A stretch of DNA of 64,000 nucleotides from assembly GCF_039537985.1 (NCBI RefSeq), contig NZ_BAABBN010000004.1:1116001-1180000 (forward strand), written 5' to 3'. The notes beneath the pieces are model-generated. The model ran no database searches. It saw only the letters and a list, made by a program, of their open reading frames with translations, and was not told the origin of the DNA. Source of the DNA: Litoribacillus peritrichatus. Lineage in GTDB: Bacteria; Pseudomonadota; Gammaproteobacteria; Pseudomonadales; Litoribrevibacteraceae. Of this stretch, positions 26,276 to 35,299 are shown one piece after another (the first letter of the stretch is position 1; each line of letters opens with the position of its first letter). The position numbers and the translations under genes were made by a program.

Positions 26276-26734
26276 ATGAATATTCAACGATTGCGTACCA
26301 CATCTGTACTTTTATTCTTTGCGGCATTGATGTCGCTTTCCTCTCAGGCAATGGCAAAAGCGCCGATTTATACCTCCTTCTTCAGTGATCTTGCCGTTTC
26401 AGGCTACGATGCTGTTGCTTATTTTAATGAGAGTAAGGCGGTTGAAGGTTCTGAAAAGTTTGAACTTGAATATAAGGGTGCACAGTGGCGTTTTAAAAAT
26501 GAAGCCAACTTAAACGCGTTCAAGGCGTCGCCAGAAAAGTACGCCCCTCAGTACGGTGGTTATTGCGCTTGGGCTGTAGCTAATAATGACACCGCAAAAG
26601 GCGACCCTCTGCAGTGGACGATCCATCAGGGTAAATTGTATTTAAATTATAATGCGGACATTCAAGCTAAATGGGAAAGTGACAAAGTTAACTTAATTGA
26701 GAAAGCGAATAAAAACTGGCCTGACGTGCTTTAA
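26276..26734 (+). CDS. Exported YHS-domain protein
   Basis: A 152-residue periplasmic protein with a signal peptide (cleaved after SSQAMA). The YHS core is visible as VSGYDAVAYF, then QWRFKNEANLNAFKASPEKY and PQYGGYCAWAVA. YHS domains are thought to bind metal, but the role of this exported form is not established. A 235-bp gap precedes it. It is followed 43 bases later by a DoxX-like membrane protein, probably in the same operon. Confidence 0.88.
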   Translation: MNIQRLRTTSVLLFFAALMSLSSQAMAKAPIYTSFFSDLAVSGYDAVAYFNESKAVEGSEKFELEYKGAQWRFKNEANLNAFKASPEKYAPQYGGYCAWAVANNDTAKGDPLQWTIHQGKLYLNYNADIQAKWESDKVNLIEKANKNWPDVL

Positions 26735-26777
26735 ATTCATAATAACGATAAATAGACATGGTTTTGGAGGGTAAGTC

Positions 26778-27305
26778 ATGAAAGGTAAAGTGATTGCTGT
26801 TGGCAGTTGGGTTGTTGTTCTTTGGATCTGTAAGGTTTTTTTGAGTTCGCTGCCGTATAAGTTTACAAGTCACCCGGATACTCAACACATATTTGGCACC
26901 ATCGGCGGTTGGATGGAAGGTGTGCTGTCCCAAAGCATTGGCCAGTGGTTTACTCAATATGGCGCATTTGCTGTAGGTGGGGCTGAACTCTTGGTTTCCG
27001 TTTTATTGTTACTTCCTGCTGTTTTCTTTTTGATTACCAAAGTGAACTCTGGTGTTACTTTGCCGAGTAGGGCGCTTGTGCATAGTGTAGGTGGCTTAGT
27101 GGCGTCTTTAGTGATGTGTGGAGCGGTCTTCTTCCACCTGGCGACCCCTTTAGGCATCGAGGTGTTGCATAACGGTCAAAGTGATGGAGGTTCGTTGTTT
27201 TACGCAGCGGTTTCTATTTTGGTCTTAGGATTGGTGATGGCCATTGTGAACTTTTCGCACTGGCAATCCATGAAGTCGGCGCACTTGAACCCTGCGGTTC
27301 AGTAA
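26778..27305 (+). CDS. DoxX-like inner-membrane protein
   Basis: A 175-residue protein with four predicted membrane helices (about 7-24, 54-78, 92-115, 133-157). The start is preceded by TGGAGGG. The first helix is followed by SSLPYKFTSHPDTQHIFGTI, as in DoxX/DUF4149-type proteins. Function unknown; pairing with the YHS protein suggests a shared membrane redox or metal task (inference). Confidence 0.55.
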   Translation: MKGKVIAVGSWVVVLWICKVFLSSLPYKFTSHPDTQHIFGTIGGWMEGVLSQSIGQWFTQYGAFAVGGAELLVSVLLLLPAVFFLITKVNSGVTLPSRALVHSVGGLVASLVMCGAVFFHLATPLGIEVLHNGQSDGGSLFYAAVSILVLGLVMAIVNFSHWQSMKSAHLNPAVQ

Positions 27306-27338
27306 CAATTAAGCCTAAGCGATAAGTTCTTTATATTT

Positions 27339-28175
27339 ATGATGATTCGATTATTACTGATAGTTTCCTACATTTTGTCTTGTCTTCGTTTAAGAGTCGG
27401 GCCTTGGCGATATTTTCAATTAAATGCTTCTTACTTTAATGAGAACAAAGGCATTTATTCAAAATTGGATATCGATAACCTGATTCCAGAACAGTGGCGA
27501 TTGCAACAGTGGGTCGATGGCCATGGTCAAGAGCCAACGTCGTATCCGGTGTTCGTAAAGCCTGAGTGGGGGCAGAACTCCAAAGGCATTCAACGAGCAG
27601 ATAATGCAGAAGCGCTGAATTTGATTCGATCAGAGCGCAAGCCCTCTCAAGTACAGCACCTTGTGCAGGAAGCTGCTACGGGCAAAATTGAATTTGAAAT
27701 TTTTGCCGTTCCTTCTGAAAACAATATTGAACACTATCAGGTTCTTTCAATTACGAAGGTGTTGAATGATGGTGATGCTGAATTTCCAATTAACGGTATT
27801 TATAACAAGCATACCCACTATCAGGACATTACAGATCAGTTCAGTGATGAAGATTTAGACCGGTTGTGGGCACACTTAAAACAAATCGGACAATTCAGAA
27901 TTTCCCGCTTCGGGGTACGAGCTGATTCGATCAAGGCTTTGTTGGATGGTCGCTTTAAAGTGATAGAGATAAATCTTTTTCTACCAATGCCTTTAGTTCT
28001 GTTAACAAAAAACACCAGCGTTTCATCGAAATTCAGTTTTGTATTTCAGTGTATGTGGCTCTTAGCAAAAGTCACCAAAACAATACCGGTAGAACAGAAT
28101 AAACGTCCGATTTTTTTCCAGAAACTGAATTTTATTCGTCGTGTAAAACACATTGCTCAAAAAGAGGCTAATTGA
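27339..28175 (+). CDS. ATP-grasp-like protein
   Basis: A 278-residue protein with an N-terminal hydrophobic segment. It has YPVFVKPEWGQNSKGI, a typical ATP-grasp nucleotide-binding strand and loop, then LVQEAATGKIEFEIF and a terminal metal-binding strand FKVIEINLFLPMPL (E-x-N). The fold is that of carboxylate-amine ligases. Its stop overlaps the next ATP-grasp gene (TGATG). Substrates are unknown. Confidence 0.7.
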   Translation: MMIRLLLIVSYILSCLRLRVGPWRYFQLNASYFNENKGIYSKLDIDNLIPEQWRLQQWVDGHGQEPTSYPVFVKPEWGQNSKGIQRADNAEALNLIRSERKPSQVQHLVQEAATGKIEFEIFAVPSENNIEHYQVLSITKVLNDGDAEFPINGIYNKHTHYQDITDQFSDEDLDRLWAHLKQIGQFRISRFGVRADSIKALLDGRFKVIEINLFLPMPLVLLTKNTSVSSKFSFVFQCMWLLAKVTKTIPVEQNKRPIFFQKLNFIRRVKHIAQKEAN

Positions 28176-29083
28176 TGTTAGCAATTAAAAAAACCATCTA
28201 TGCATGGATCAGTAAGCAGTTTATGGATGGCTGCAGTAGCTACAATAGCCTGGAAGTACGAAAAGGGTGTCGCTCAAAAGAACAAGCCCGAGCAGTATTT
28301 GAAAAGGGCAATGTACCGCATGCGAAAGGAATGATTTTTCTTAATCCTTTCAAAGCCCATCGTTTTGCTAAACAACATGGTTTTCCATTAGTGATTAAAC
28401 CAAACGTCAGTGGCTTTTCAAGAGGAAGTCACTTCCCGATCAATAGCTATGCCGAACTTTGGAAGGCGATCTTTCTGGCAAAACTTTGGTGGCCAACCAC
28501 TGTGGTAGAGCAGTATCTGAAAGGTCATAACTATCGGGTGGTAGTGGTTAAGGGGGAGATCATGTCCGTTATTGAGCGGTTTTCTCCTTTCGTGGAAGGA
28601 GATGGCCAGCATACCATCAGTGAATTGATTGATATTGAAAATCAGGTTCGAAAGGATATGAACTTGTTTCCTGTCATTCATCCCTTATCGAAAGGTTCGG
28701 TCACTCAAAAGTTCTTAAAAAAGAAAAACTATACCTTAGGTACGGTGCCGGATAACGGTGAAGTCGTTACTTTGTTTTATCGAATTTCATTAGCACCGGG
28801 TGGCGTGGTAAAAATCATTAAGAAAGATGCTTTACCTGTTGAAAACAAACAGCTTTTTCAGGATGTTCTGGAGATGTTTGATGCGAATATTCTCGGGATT
28901 GATGTGATTCTGGAAAAAGGGATAGAGCACTCTTATAAGGATCAGAAATGTATTTTTCTGGAAGTGAACTCACGTCCTTATTTGAAAATGCATGATTATC
29001 CAAGGTATGGCGAAAAAGAAGACTTATCACCTTATTTTGAGAAGCTGGAGCAGCTCGATATTAGCCAGGCTGATATATTCTAA
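28175..29083 (+). CDS. ATP-grasp ligase, cyanophycin synthetase/GshAB-like
   Basis: A 302-residue ATP-grasp enzyme. It shows FPLVIKPNVSGFSRGSHF (ATP-binding loop), TVVEQYLKGHNYRVVVV (as in cyanophycin synthetase and GshF-type ligases), FVEGDGQHTISELID, and CIFLEVNSRPYLKMHDYP with the metal-binding E-x-N-x-R-P. It would join a carboxylate to an amine using ATP. The ATG at 28175 overlaps the preceding stop (TGATG), and its own stop overlaps the next start (TAATG), so three genes are coupled. The substrate is unknown. Confidence 0.82.
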   Translation: MLAIKKTIYAWISKQFMDGCSSYNSLEVRKGCRSKEQARAVFEKGNVPHAKGMIFLNPFKAHRFAKQHGFPLVIKPNVSGFSRGSHFPINSYAELWKAIFLAKLWWPTTVVEQYLKGHNYRVVVVKGEIMSVIERFSPFVEGDGQHTISELIDIENQVRKDMNLFPVIHPLSKGSVTQKFLKKKNYTLGTVPDNGEVVTLFYRISLAPGGVVKIIKKDALPVENKQLFQDVLEMFDANILGIDVILEKGIEHSYKDQKCIFLEVNSRPYLKMHDYPRYGEKEDLSPYFEKLEQLDISQADIF

Positions 29084-30327
29084 TGAGTTATTTATCCGCC
29101 CGATTTTTTCAATTTGCCGGAGTGCACTCGTTTTTAATAGGCTTGTTGCCTTTTTTTATCCCTGTGTTGCTTTGGCAAAATAAAGAGTCGATAGGCAATG
29201 TTGCATTGTTTATTGCTTTGACTGGGCTGGGCTTTGTCGTTTCGCTCTCGTTATGGGAACGATTATTTATCAAAGCGCATTGGCGTCTGTTAATCGCATT
29301 GTCATTAGTTTTTGAGTTATTGCTTGTCTCCGTATTAATGGCTTCGGAGGGGCTGCTTCTCATCGTGGTTGCCGCGCTACTAAACGGGGCCTATAACTGT
29401 TTTTACTGGACGACTCAGCGGGTCATGTTCAGTGCCATGACGGCAGAGCATGAACAGACACGTAACAAAACAGGGAAAGCGTTCGGTGATTTCCAGATAT
29501 TGGTGGTAGTGCTGCTAAAACTGGGTATTTTGGCGGGCGCGTTTTTGTTGGAACAAGGCGATATTCATTGGGTAGTGCTGACAAGTTTGCTGATTACTCT
29601 GGTTTCAGGGGTATGGTTCTGCCGGAGCAGTGTTGCTGACCGGCTTGCCGGTGTGAATGAACTACTGAACGTTGAAAGAGCAGAGAATCTAAAGCCGTTA
29701 TCTTCATTTCGTTTCAGGGACAACCATAACTCGGCCATCATTTTTTATCTGGATGGGGTGTTTCTGTTTCTGGAAAGTTATTTCTGGGTGTTATCTCTGT
29801 TTTTGATTACTCAAGAAAATGTCATGAATTTGGGATTGGTCGTCGTTACGTTAACTGTGTTTCTGTCAGTGGTTTTCTTTTTAATTAAAAATAAAATCGA
29901 TGCACTGAACCCGCAAAAGGTGTTTGTTATTGCCGTCGGTATGTACGCCATCTCTTGGTTACTTCGGGCTGAGCTGGACATGGATATGGCTGAATACTGG
30001 AAGTATCCGGCAATTGTATTAATTGCTTTTTTGACGACATTTTTTAGATTAAGTTTTAATAAACGTTTCTTTGATATTGCCCGTAAACAGAAGGCTTTGC
30101 CGTATTTGTTATCAAAAAGTTATCTTTCGCAGGCAGGAATTGCGATATTCTTTGGCGGTTTAGCTTGCTTGGCATATTCTTTAAAGGATACAGCGGAATT
30201 ATTAACTTTGGTGTATTGGGTGGCCGTGCCAGCGTCGCTGGTTTATTGGGCGTATCTTTCACCTGAAAAAGCGCTTAAACCAACCCATCGAACTGAAAAA
30301 CTGGCGGTCAAACGGGTGCAGTCATAA
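29083..30327 (+). CDS. MFS-type transporter coupled to the ATP-grasp pair
   Basis: A 414-residue protein with about twelve hydrophobic helices, consistent with a major facilitator. The cytoplasmic loop after helix 2-3 (LWERLFIKAHWR) and NGAYNCFYWTTQRVMFSAMT are visible. Translational coupling with the two ligase genes suggests that it exports or imports the ligase product. No specific MFS family was recognised. Confidence 0.75.
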   Translation: MSYLSARFFQFAGVHSFLIGLLPFFIPVLLWQNKESIGNVALFIALTGLGFVVSLSLWERLFIKAHWRLLIALSLVFELLLVSVLMASEGLLLIVVAALLNGAYNCFYWTTQRVMFSAMTAEHEQTRNKTGKAFGDFQILVVVLLKLGILAGAFLLEQGDIHWVVLTSLLITLVSGVWFCRSSVADRLAGVNELLNVERAENLKPLSSFRFRDNHNSAIIFYLDGVFLFLESYFWVLSLFLITQENVMNLGLVVVTLTVFLSVVFFLIKNKIDALNPQKVFVIAVGMYAISWLLRAELDMDMAEYWKYPAIVLIAFLTTFFRLSFNKRFFDIARKQKALPYLLSKSYLSQAGIAIFFGGLACLAYSLKDTAELLTLVYWVAVPASLVYWAYLSPEKALKPTHRTEKLAVKRVQS

Positions 30328-30381
30328 GTGTTGTGGTTATAAGTGCTGCGAAGCGTAGCTCAAACAAAAAAATTTTAGATA

Positions 30382-30930
30382 TTGAATGGTACATCAGGAA
30401 TGCAGAAAGTTATTAACGCAAGTATTGAAATTTTGGATCAAATATCGAACTTCATTATGGAGTTGGATGATGCTTCTTATACCAAGGTATCTAAACCGTT
30501 ATTTGACAGTTCCATTGGTCAGCATTTGAGACATATCCTCGATATCTTTCAGGCGCTGATGACAAGTGAAAATGGCGACTTAATAGATTATGACTTGCGA
30601 AGAAGAGGCATTCCGTTAGAAACCGATCGAATGGCCGGTTTGCAAGAAATTGATCAGGTTCGAGAGTGGTTGTTGTCTTTAGAGCCGGAACAGCTCGATA
30701 ATGATGTTGTGATTAGTACTGAAGTTGCTTTAGTAACACAACAAACCGCCGAGTTCAGAACGACGTTTGGACGAGAGTTATGTTTTGCTTCGAGTCATCT
30801 GACGCACCACTTGGCGCTCATGGTCGTTCATGCCAAACTGTTAGGGCTTGAAGTAGACTCCCAACTGGGCGTTGCCCCGGCGACTGCGACCTATATTCGT
30901 GAGCAGGAAGAAACTTCGTGTGCACATTAA
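30382..30930 (+). CDS. DinB-like four-helix protein
   Basis: A 182-residue protein with the DinB/YfiT-like bundle. Histidines typical of the metal site are present in SSIGQHLRHILDIF and SSHLTHHLALM. The start is uncertain: TTG at 30382 or ATG at 30400, and neither has a clear ribosome site. The gene overlaps the next by 13 bases. DinB-like proteins often are metal-dependent thiol transferases; the substrate here is unknown. Confidence 0.7.
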   Translation: MNGTSGMQKVINASIEILDQISNFIMELDDASYTKVSKPLFDSSIGQHLRHILDIFQALMTSENGDLIDYDLRRRGIPLETDRMAGLQEIDQVREWLLSLEPEQLDNDVVISTEVALVTQQTAEFRTTFGRELCFASSHLTHHLALMVVHAKLLGLEVDSQLGVAPATATYIREQEETSCAH

Positions 30931-31688
30931 GCTGGCTAAATAACGATGACGGTTATGAGATTTTTTTTAACCGTGATGAACAGAGGTCTCGGGCGAAAGC
31001 CATTCCACCTAAATTACTAAATCTGCAGGATGTATCGGTTTTAATGCCTGTTGACCCGAGGGGAAATGGCAGCTGGATTTCTGTGAATGAATTTGGCCTT
31101 TCTCTTTGCTTATTGAACTTTTACCAAGGGCACAACCCCCGCCAGAACTTGAAAAGCAGAGGTCAGCTTTTAAAGACCTTGTCTCATTTTGAAGACACCA
31201 AATCCGTTGTTTTGCATTTAACGTCAATGGATTTAACCTGCTACGCACCTTTTACTCTGGTTGCGATTACAGATAAACAAGAGTTCTCAGTTAAGAACAC
31301 GGCGGCTTCTCACCAGACGTTTCAGTGGGATGGACAACACCTGCAACTTGTCAATCTCAAGCGTGCCATGATTACCTCATCGTCGGTTATGTTCGATACG
31401 GTTGCTCCTTTCCGTATTGATAATTTTGACGCTTTATCATCATCCGCTTCAGCAGAAGATCATTCGCGTTTCCATCAAGGTCATACCACAAAAGAAGGCT
31501 ATAAATCGGTTTGTATGCATCGGGAGGACGCTAAGACGGTCAGCTTTAGCCGAATTCATGTTTCGGACAAAGAGATTAAGTTTTCCTATTTGGATGGTTC
31601 GCCGTGCCAAGGTGGTGATTACATCACTACTTATCTACCAAGGTGTGTTGAAGGTTCCGTTGATCAAAGCCTGCCGTCACCCAGTTGA
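30918..31688 (+). CDS. NRDE/TANGO2-family protein
   Basis: A 256-residue protein that begins at GTG with the family's N-terminal Cys (M-C-T-L-S-W). It then has the name-giving FNRDEQRSR segment, PVDPRGNGSWISVNEFGLSL, and LLNFYQ. The family is thought to have an N-terminal-nucleophile hydrolase-like fold with Cys2 as nucleophile; its function in bacteria is unclear (the eukaryotic member TANGO2 has been linked to haem handling). Overlaps the DinB-like gene, so they are likely co-translated. Confidence 0.85.
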   Translation: MCTLSWLNNDDGYEIFFNRDEQRSRAKAIPPKLLNLQDVSVLMPVDPRGNGSWISVNEFGLSLCLLNFYQGHNPRQNLKSRGQLLKTLSHFEDTKSVVLHLTSMDLTCYAPFTLVAITDKQEFSVKNTAASHQTFQWDGQHLQLVNLKRAMITSSSVMFDTVAPFRIDNFDALSSSASAEDHSRFHQGHTTKEGYKSVCMHREDAKTVSFSRIHVSDKEIKFSYLDGSPCQGGDYITTYLPRCVEGSVDQSLPSPS

Positions 31689-31832
31689 TTCCTGAATTTG
31701 GGTTTTCATTGTTGGGTCTCTGAGTTGATCTGTTGCATTTCCTTGATTGTTTCAAGTTTGGAACTTTTGGTTTTAAGACGGGACTAAATTAACAATAAAA
31801 ATGGCCTACTTAACACGATAAATGGACGGATC

Positions 31833-32651
31833 ATGAATCGACTTTTGCCTTTCTTCACTTTACTTATTTCAATAATAAGTCTCACTGGTTGTGGTCAATC
31901 GACCTCAGAAAAATTGGTGTTAACCGGTTCAAGCACGGTAGCGCCATTGGTCAGTGAGATAGCTTTGAGGTATGAATCTCAACATCCGGGAATTCGAATT
32001 GATGTTCAAACCGGTGGTTCGTCGCGTGGGGTAAACGATACCCGAAGTGGTTTGGCTGATATTGGCATGGTATCACGTTCGCTGAAGACGTCTGAGGAAG
32101 ATTTATCGGCCAATATTATTGCCTGGGATGGCATAACGCTGATTCTTCACCAAGATAATCCTGTTACAGCATTAACTCGCCAGCAAGTCATTGATATTTT
32201 TACCGGTAAGGTTCAAAACTGGCGTGAAGTTGGCGGTAAAAATGAGGCCATCGTGGTGGTAAATAAAGCGGAAGGGCGTTCTACACTTGAGTTATTTTTA
32301 AAGCATTTTGGCTTGAAAAACAGTGACGTCGATGCCGATATTATTATTGGAGATAACCAACAGGGCTTAAAGACGGTTGCCGGAAATCCATTGGCCATCG
32401 GTTATGTATCGATCGGAGCCGCTGCTTATGAATTTGAGCATGGCGCCCCGATTAATCTGTTAGCCATAAATGGTGTTGAAGCTACACTGGCTAATGTTGA
32501 AAAAGGTGTTTTTCCTATTGCTCGGCCGCTTAATTTAATTATCAAAGACTCCGACTCAAAGTTGGCGACTGACTTTATTGCATTCGCACAGTCGTCCAAG
32601 GTAAATGACCTGATCCTAAACCAATACTTTATTCCTGCCAATGCGAACTAA
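31833..32651 (+). CDS. pstS: Phosphate ABC transporter substrate-binding lipoprotein
   Basis: A 272-residue lipoprotein with lipobox LTGC (Cys20). The phosphate-binding segments include TGSSTVAPL, TGGSSRGVNDTRSG, and IFTGKVQNWREVGG, all typical of PstS-like binding proteins. It captures phosphate in the periplasm for PstCA. Its stop overlaps pstC by 11 bases. No clear Pho box could be read in the 140 bases upstream. Confidence 0.9.
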   Translation: MNRLLPFFTLLISIISLTGCGQSTSEKLVLTGSSTVAPLVSEIALRYESQHPGIRIDVQTGGSSRGVNDTRSGLADIGMVSRSLKTSEEDLSANIIAWDGITLILHQDNPVTALTRQQVIDIFTGKVQNWREVGGKNEAIVVVNKAEGRSTLELFLKHFGLKNSDVDADIIIGDNQQGLKTVAGNPLAIGYVSIGAAAYEFEHGAPINLLAINGVEATLANVEKGVFPIARPLNLIIKDSDSKLATDFIAFAQSSKVNDLILNQYFIPANAN

Positions 32652-33492
32652 TCCGATTTTTTCTAATGCACTCTTATTTGGTGCGTGGTTTTCTGTTGGT
32701 TTGTTAATACTGATTGCTGTGTTTATGGTTTTGCGAAGCTGGCCTTTCTTTGACCGTGAAGGCTTGGGCGCTTTATGGCTGGACAGCAATTGGTTCCCGA
32801 CGGAGGGCTCGTTTAACCTGCTGCCTATGGTAGCCGGTTCTTTAATGGTGACTTTGGGAGCTGTGTTATTAGCAGGGCCAACGGGCGTTATCTTGGCGAT
32901 TTTTGGCCGCTATTATGCACCGGCCAGGCTGGCGTCCGTGTATCGGGCTCTTATGGAACTGCTGTCCGGTATTCCGTCGGTTGTTTATGGCTTTTGGGGG
33001 CTATTGGTTCTTGTGCCATGGATCAGTTCTTTTGCGCCGCCCGGAGCCAGTATTTCAGCGGGAATCATTGTTCTGGCCATTATGGTTTTGCCTTTGGTGG
33101 TACTCACAGTCGACACCAGTTTTGAGCAAACACCTAAAAAATGGTTGGTGGCGGCGGATGCTCTGGCGTTACAACGTTGGAGTAAAGTTTGGCGCATTGT
33201 TTTACCTGCTTCGCTGCCGAGCATTCTCTCGGGCATTACGTTGCAAACCGGGCGGGCTTTAGGTGAGACCATGGCGGTACTGATGGTTTGTGGCAATATT
33301 GTTCAAGTACCAGGGAGTATTTTTGACCCCGCAAGAACGCTGACTGCGAACATTGCACTGGAAATGTCTTATGCCAGCGGTCTACATGTAAATGCCTTGT
33401 TTGTCAGTGGCTTACTGTTGTTTATTTTGACTGTGGTCATTGTTAAGTTCGGTGGGCTGATACAGGAAGGAACAAGGAGGCAAGGTGCTTAG
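32641..33492 (+). CDS. pstC: Phosphate ABC transporter permease PstC
   Basis: A 283-residue inner-membrane permease with about six helices. The typical SGIPSVVYGFWGLLVLVPW block and the EAA-like loop ALALQRWSKVWRIVLPASLP are present, as is GRALGETMAVLMVCGN. Overlaps pstS, and pstA follows after eight bases with AGGAGA upstream. Confidence 0.93.
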   Translation: MRTNPIFSNALLFGAWFSVGLLILIAVFMVLRSWPFFDREGLGALWLDSNWFPTEGSFNLLPMVAGSLMVTLGAVLLAGPTGVILAIFGRYYAPARLASVYRALMELLSGIPSVVYGFWGLLVLVPWISSFAPPGASISAGIIVLAIMVLPLVVLTVDTSFEQTPKKWLVAADALALQRWSKVWRIVLPASLPSILSGITLQTGRALGETMAVLMVCGNIVQVPGSIFDPARTLTANIALEMSYASGLHVNALFVSGLLLFILTVVIVKFGGLIQEGTRRQGA

Positions 33493-33500
33493 GAGACAAG

Positions 33501-34334
33501 ATGCTTAGCTCCCGACAAACAGATCAGTTTATGACAGGCTTAATTTGGCTGGTGGCTATCGTTGTCACCGTTATCCCATTGATGATGGCTTACGATCTGT
33601 TGGCGAACGGTATACAGCACATCAGCTGGTCGTTCTTAGTGGATAAACCACTGGATTCAGGCCGCTCCGGTGGTATCGGGCCTTTGATCGTTTCTACTTT
33701 CCTGATTTTATTCGTGTGTTTATCTGTTGTTTTTCCGTTTGGCTTGGCGTGCGCTTTGTATTTAAGTGAGATGGTAGAAGGCGATAGCACTAAGGGAAAA
33801 CAAATAAGCCAGGCGTTGGATATATTGAGTGGTGTGCCTTCTATTGTATTTGGTTTGTTTGGTTATGTGTTTTTTGCTCAAATTTTAGGTTTGGGGTTCT
33901 CAATATTATCCGGCGGACTTACCTTGGCCTGTATGGCGTTGCCATTGTTTGTCCGGCTCACCGAGCAGGCATTGCGGCATACGCCAAACAGCTATCGTCA
34001 AGCGGCAGAGGCGCTTAACTTATCTCATGTGAGTTTTGTTTTTAGAATACTTTTGCCCTCGGCATCAACGGGCATAGCCGCAGCAACGATTGTGGCGACA
34101 GGCCGGGCATTGGCCGAAACGGCGGTGTTAATTTTCACCGCAGGTTATGTCATGCGCCAGCCTGAATCTTTGATGGATTCCGGCAGGGCGCTTTCGGTTC
34201 ATATTTATGATTTGGCCATGAATGTTGCCGGTGGTACTAAGCCTGCAGCGGCAACCGCGCTGGTGTTATTGAGCTTACTTATCCTAATCAATTTATTTGC
34301 CCGGTTTTTGAGTAAACGTTGGTTGCGTCAGTAG
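33501..34334 (+). CDS. pstA: Phosphate ABC transporter permease PstA
   Basis: A 277-residue permease with about six helices. It has LSGVPSIVFGLFGYVFF, the coupling loop EALNLSHVSFVFRILLPSA and GRALAETAVLIFTAGY. It pairs with PstC to form the membrane channel. Good ribosome site AGGAGA. Confidence 0.93.
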   Translation: MLSSRQTDQFMTGLIWLVAIVVTVIPLMMAYDLLANGIQHISWSFLVDKPLDSGRSGGIGPLIVSTFLILFVCLSVVFPFGLACALYLSEMVEGDSTKGKQISQALDILSGVPSIVFGLFGYVFFAQILGLGFSILSGGLTLACMALPLFVRLTEQALRHTPNSYRQAAEALNLSHVSFVFRILLPSASTGIAAATIVATGRALAETAVLIFTAGYVMRQPESLMDSGRALSVHIYDLAMNVAGGTKPAAATALVLLSLLILINLFARFLSKRWLRQ

Positions 34335-34345
34335 AGTAAAAAGTT

Positions 34346-35188
34346 ATGACTATGATTCAGAAATTTCTAACTCGTATAAAGCCGGTAAAGGCACCTTGTG
34401 CGGCAGATATCGCCGGTGAATCTTCACTCGCATTACGGATTAATGCTTTATCTGTAAAGTATGGCGACTATCAAGCGTTACGCAATGCCAGCCTGGTGGC
34501 GTACCCCAATCAGATTCTGGCTCTGGTCGGCCCCTCCGGCTGTGGTAAAAGCAGCCTGTTGTCTTGCATAAACAGAATGACGGATGGCGTCAAAGATTGT
34601 CATGTAGGCGGCGAAATCTTATTGAATGGTGAGAATGTTCTTGCTGATAACTACCCCGTGGATGCTTTAAGAAAGTGTGTTGGTATGGTGTTTCAGCAGC
34701 CCAATCCTTTTCCTTTGTCGATCAGGGAAAATATTTGTTTTCCGTTAAAGGATCATGGCATGAAGTCCGGGATTGAACGAGAAGCAAAATTAGAGCAAGT
34801 ACTTAGGCAAACAGGTCTTTGGGAGGAAACCAAAGACAGGCTGGATGCTAATGCGTTGCAATTGTCCGGAGGGCAACAACAGCGTTTGTGTATCGCAAGG
34901 GCTTTGGCGTTAGACCCTAAGATTTTATTGTTAGATGAACCTTGCAGTGCTTTGGACCCCATTTCAACCGAAAAAATTGAGCAGTTGATTGTAGAACTGA
35001 AAGCGACCGTCACCGTAGTGATGGTGACCCATAATTTATCTCAGGCAAGGCGCATTGCTGATCAGGTCGCGGTTTGTTGGGTGGACAGTCATAGTGGCTA
35101 TGTGGTGGAGTGCAATCAAACTGAGGATATATTTGATAGCTCGAGCCATCCAATTACTCAAGCGTACTGCATGGGCAGAGCAGGTTAG
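34346..35188 (+). CDS. pstB: Phosphate ABC transporter ATPase PstB
   Basis: A 280-residue ATPase that energises PstCA. Walker A GPSGCGKSS, Q-loop VFQQPNPFP, signature LSGGQQQRLCIARALA and Walker B ILLLDEPCSALDP are all intact, followed by the H-loop VMVTHN. No phoU or phoBR follows; the next gene starts about 110 bases on and is unrelated. Confidence 0.93.
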   Translation: MTMIQKFLTRIKPVKAPCAADIAGESSLALRINALSVKYGDYQALRNASLVAYPNQILALVGPSGCGKSSLLSCINRMTDGVKDCHVGGEILLNGENVLADNYPVDALRKCVGMVFQQPNPFPLSIRENICFPLKDHGMKSGIEREAKLEQVLRQTGLWEETKDRLDANALQLSGGQQQRLCIARALALDPKILLLDEPCSALDPISTEKIEQLIVELKATVTVVMVTHNLSQARRIADQVAVCWVDSHSGYVVECNQTEDIFDSSSHPITQAYCMGRAG

Positions 35189-35299
35189 CTATTTAAAGTG
35201 CTTACCATTTTAATCCTCTGATTTTTATGCAGCTTTTTGAATTGCTTCCTATACTGAATGCTATCAATTCAACATTACGCATAAATTTGAGGATTTGTT

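Noticed and set aside
31690..31832. Pho box upstream of pstS
   Set aside because: No repeated CTGTCAT-like units at proper spacing could be read, so no call was made.
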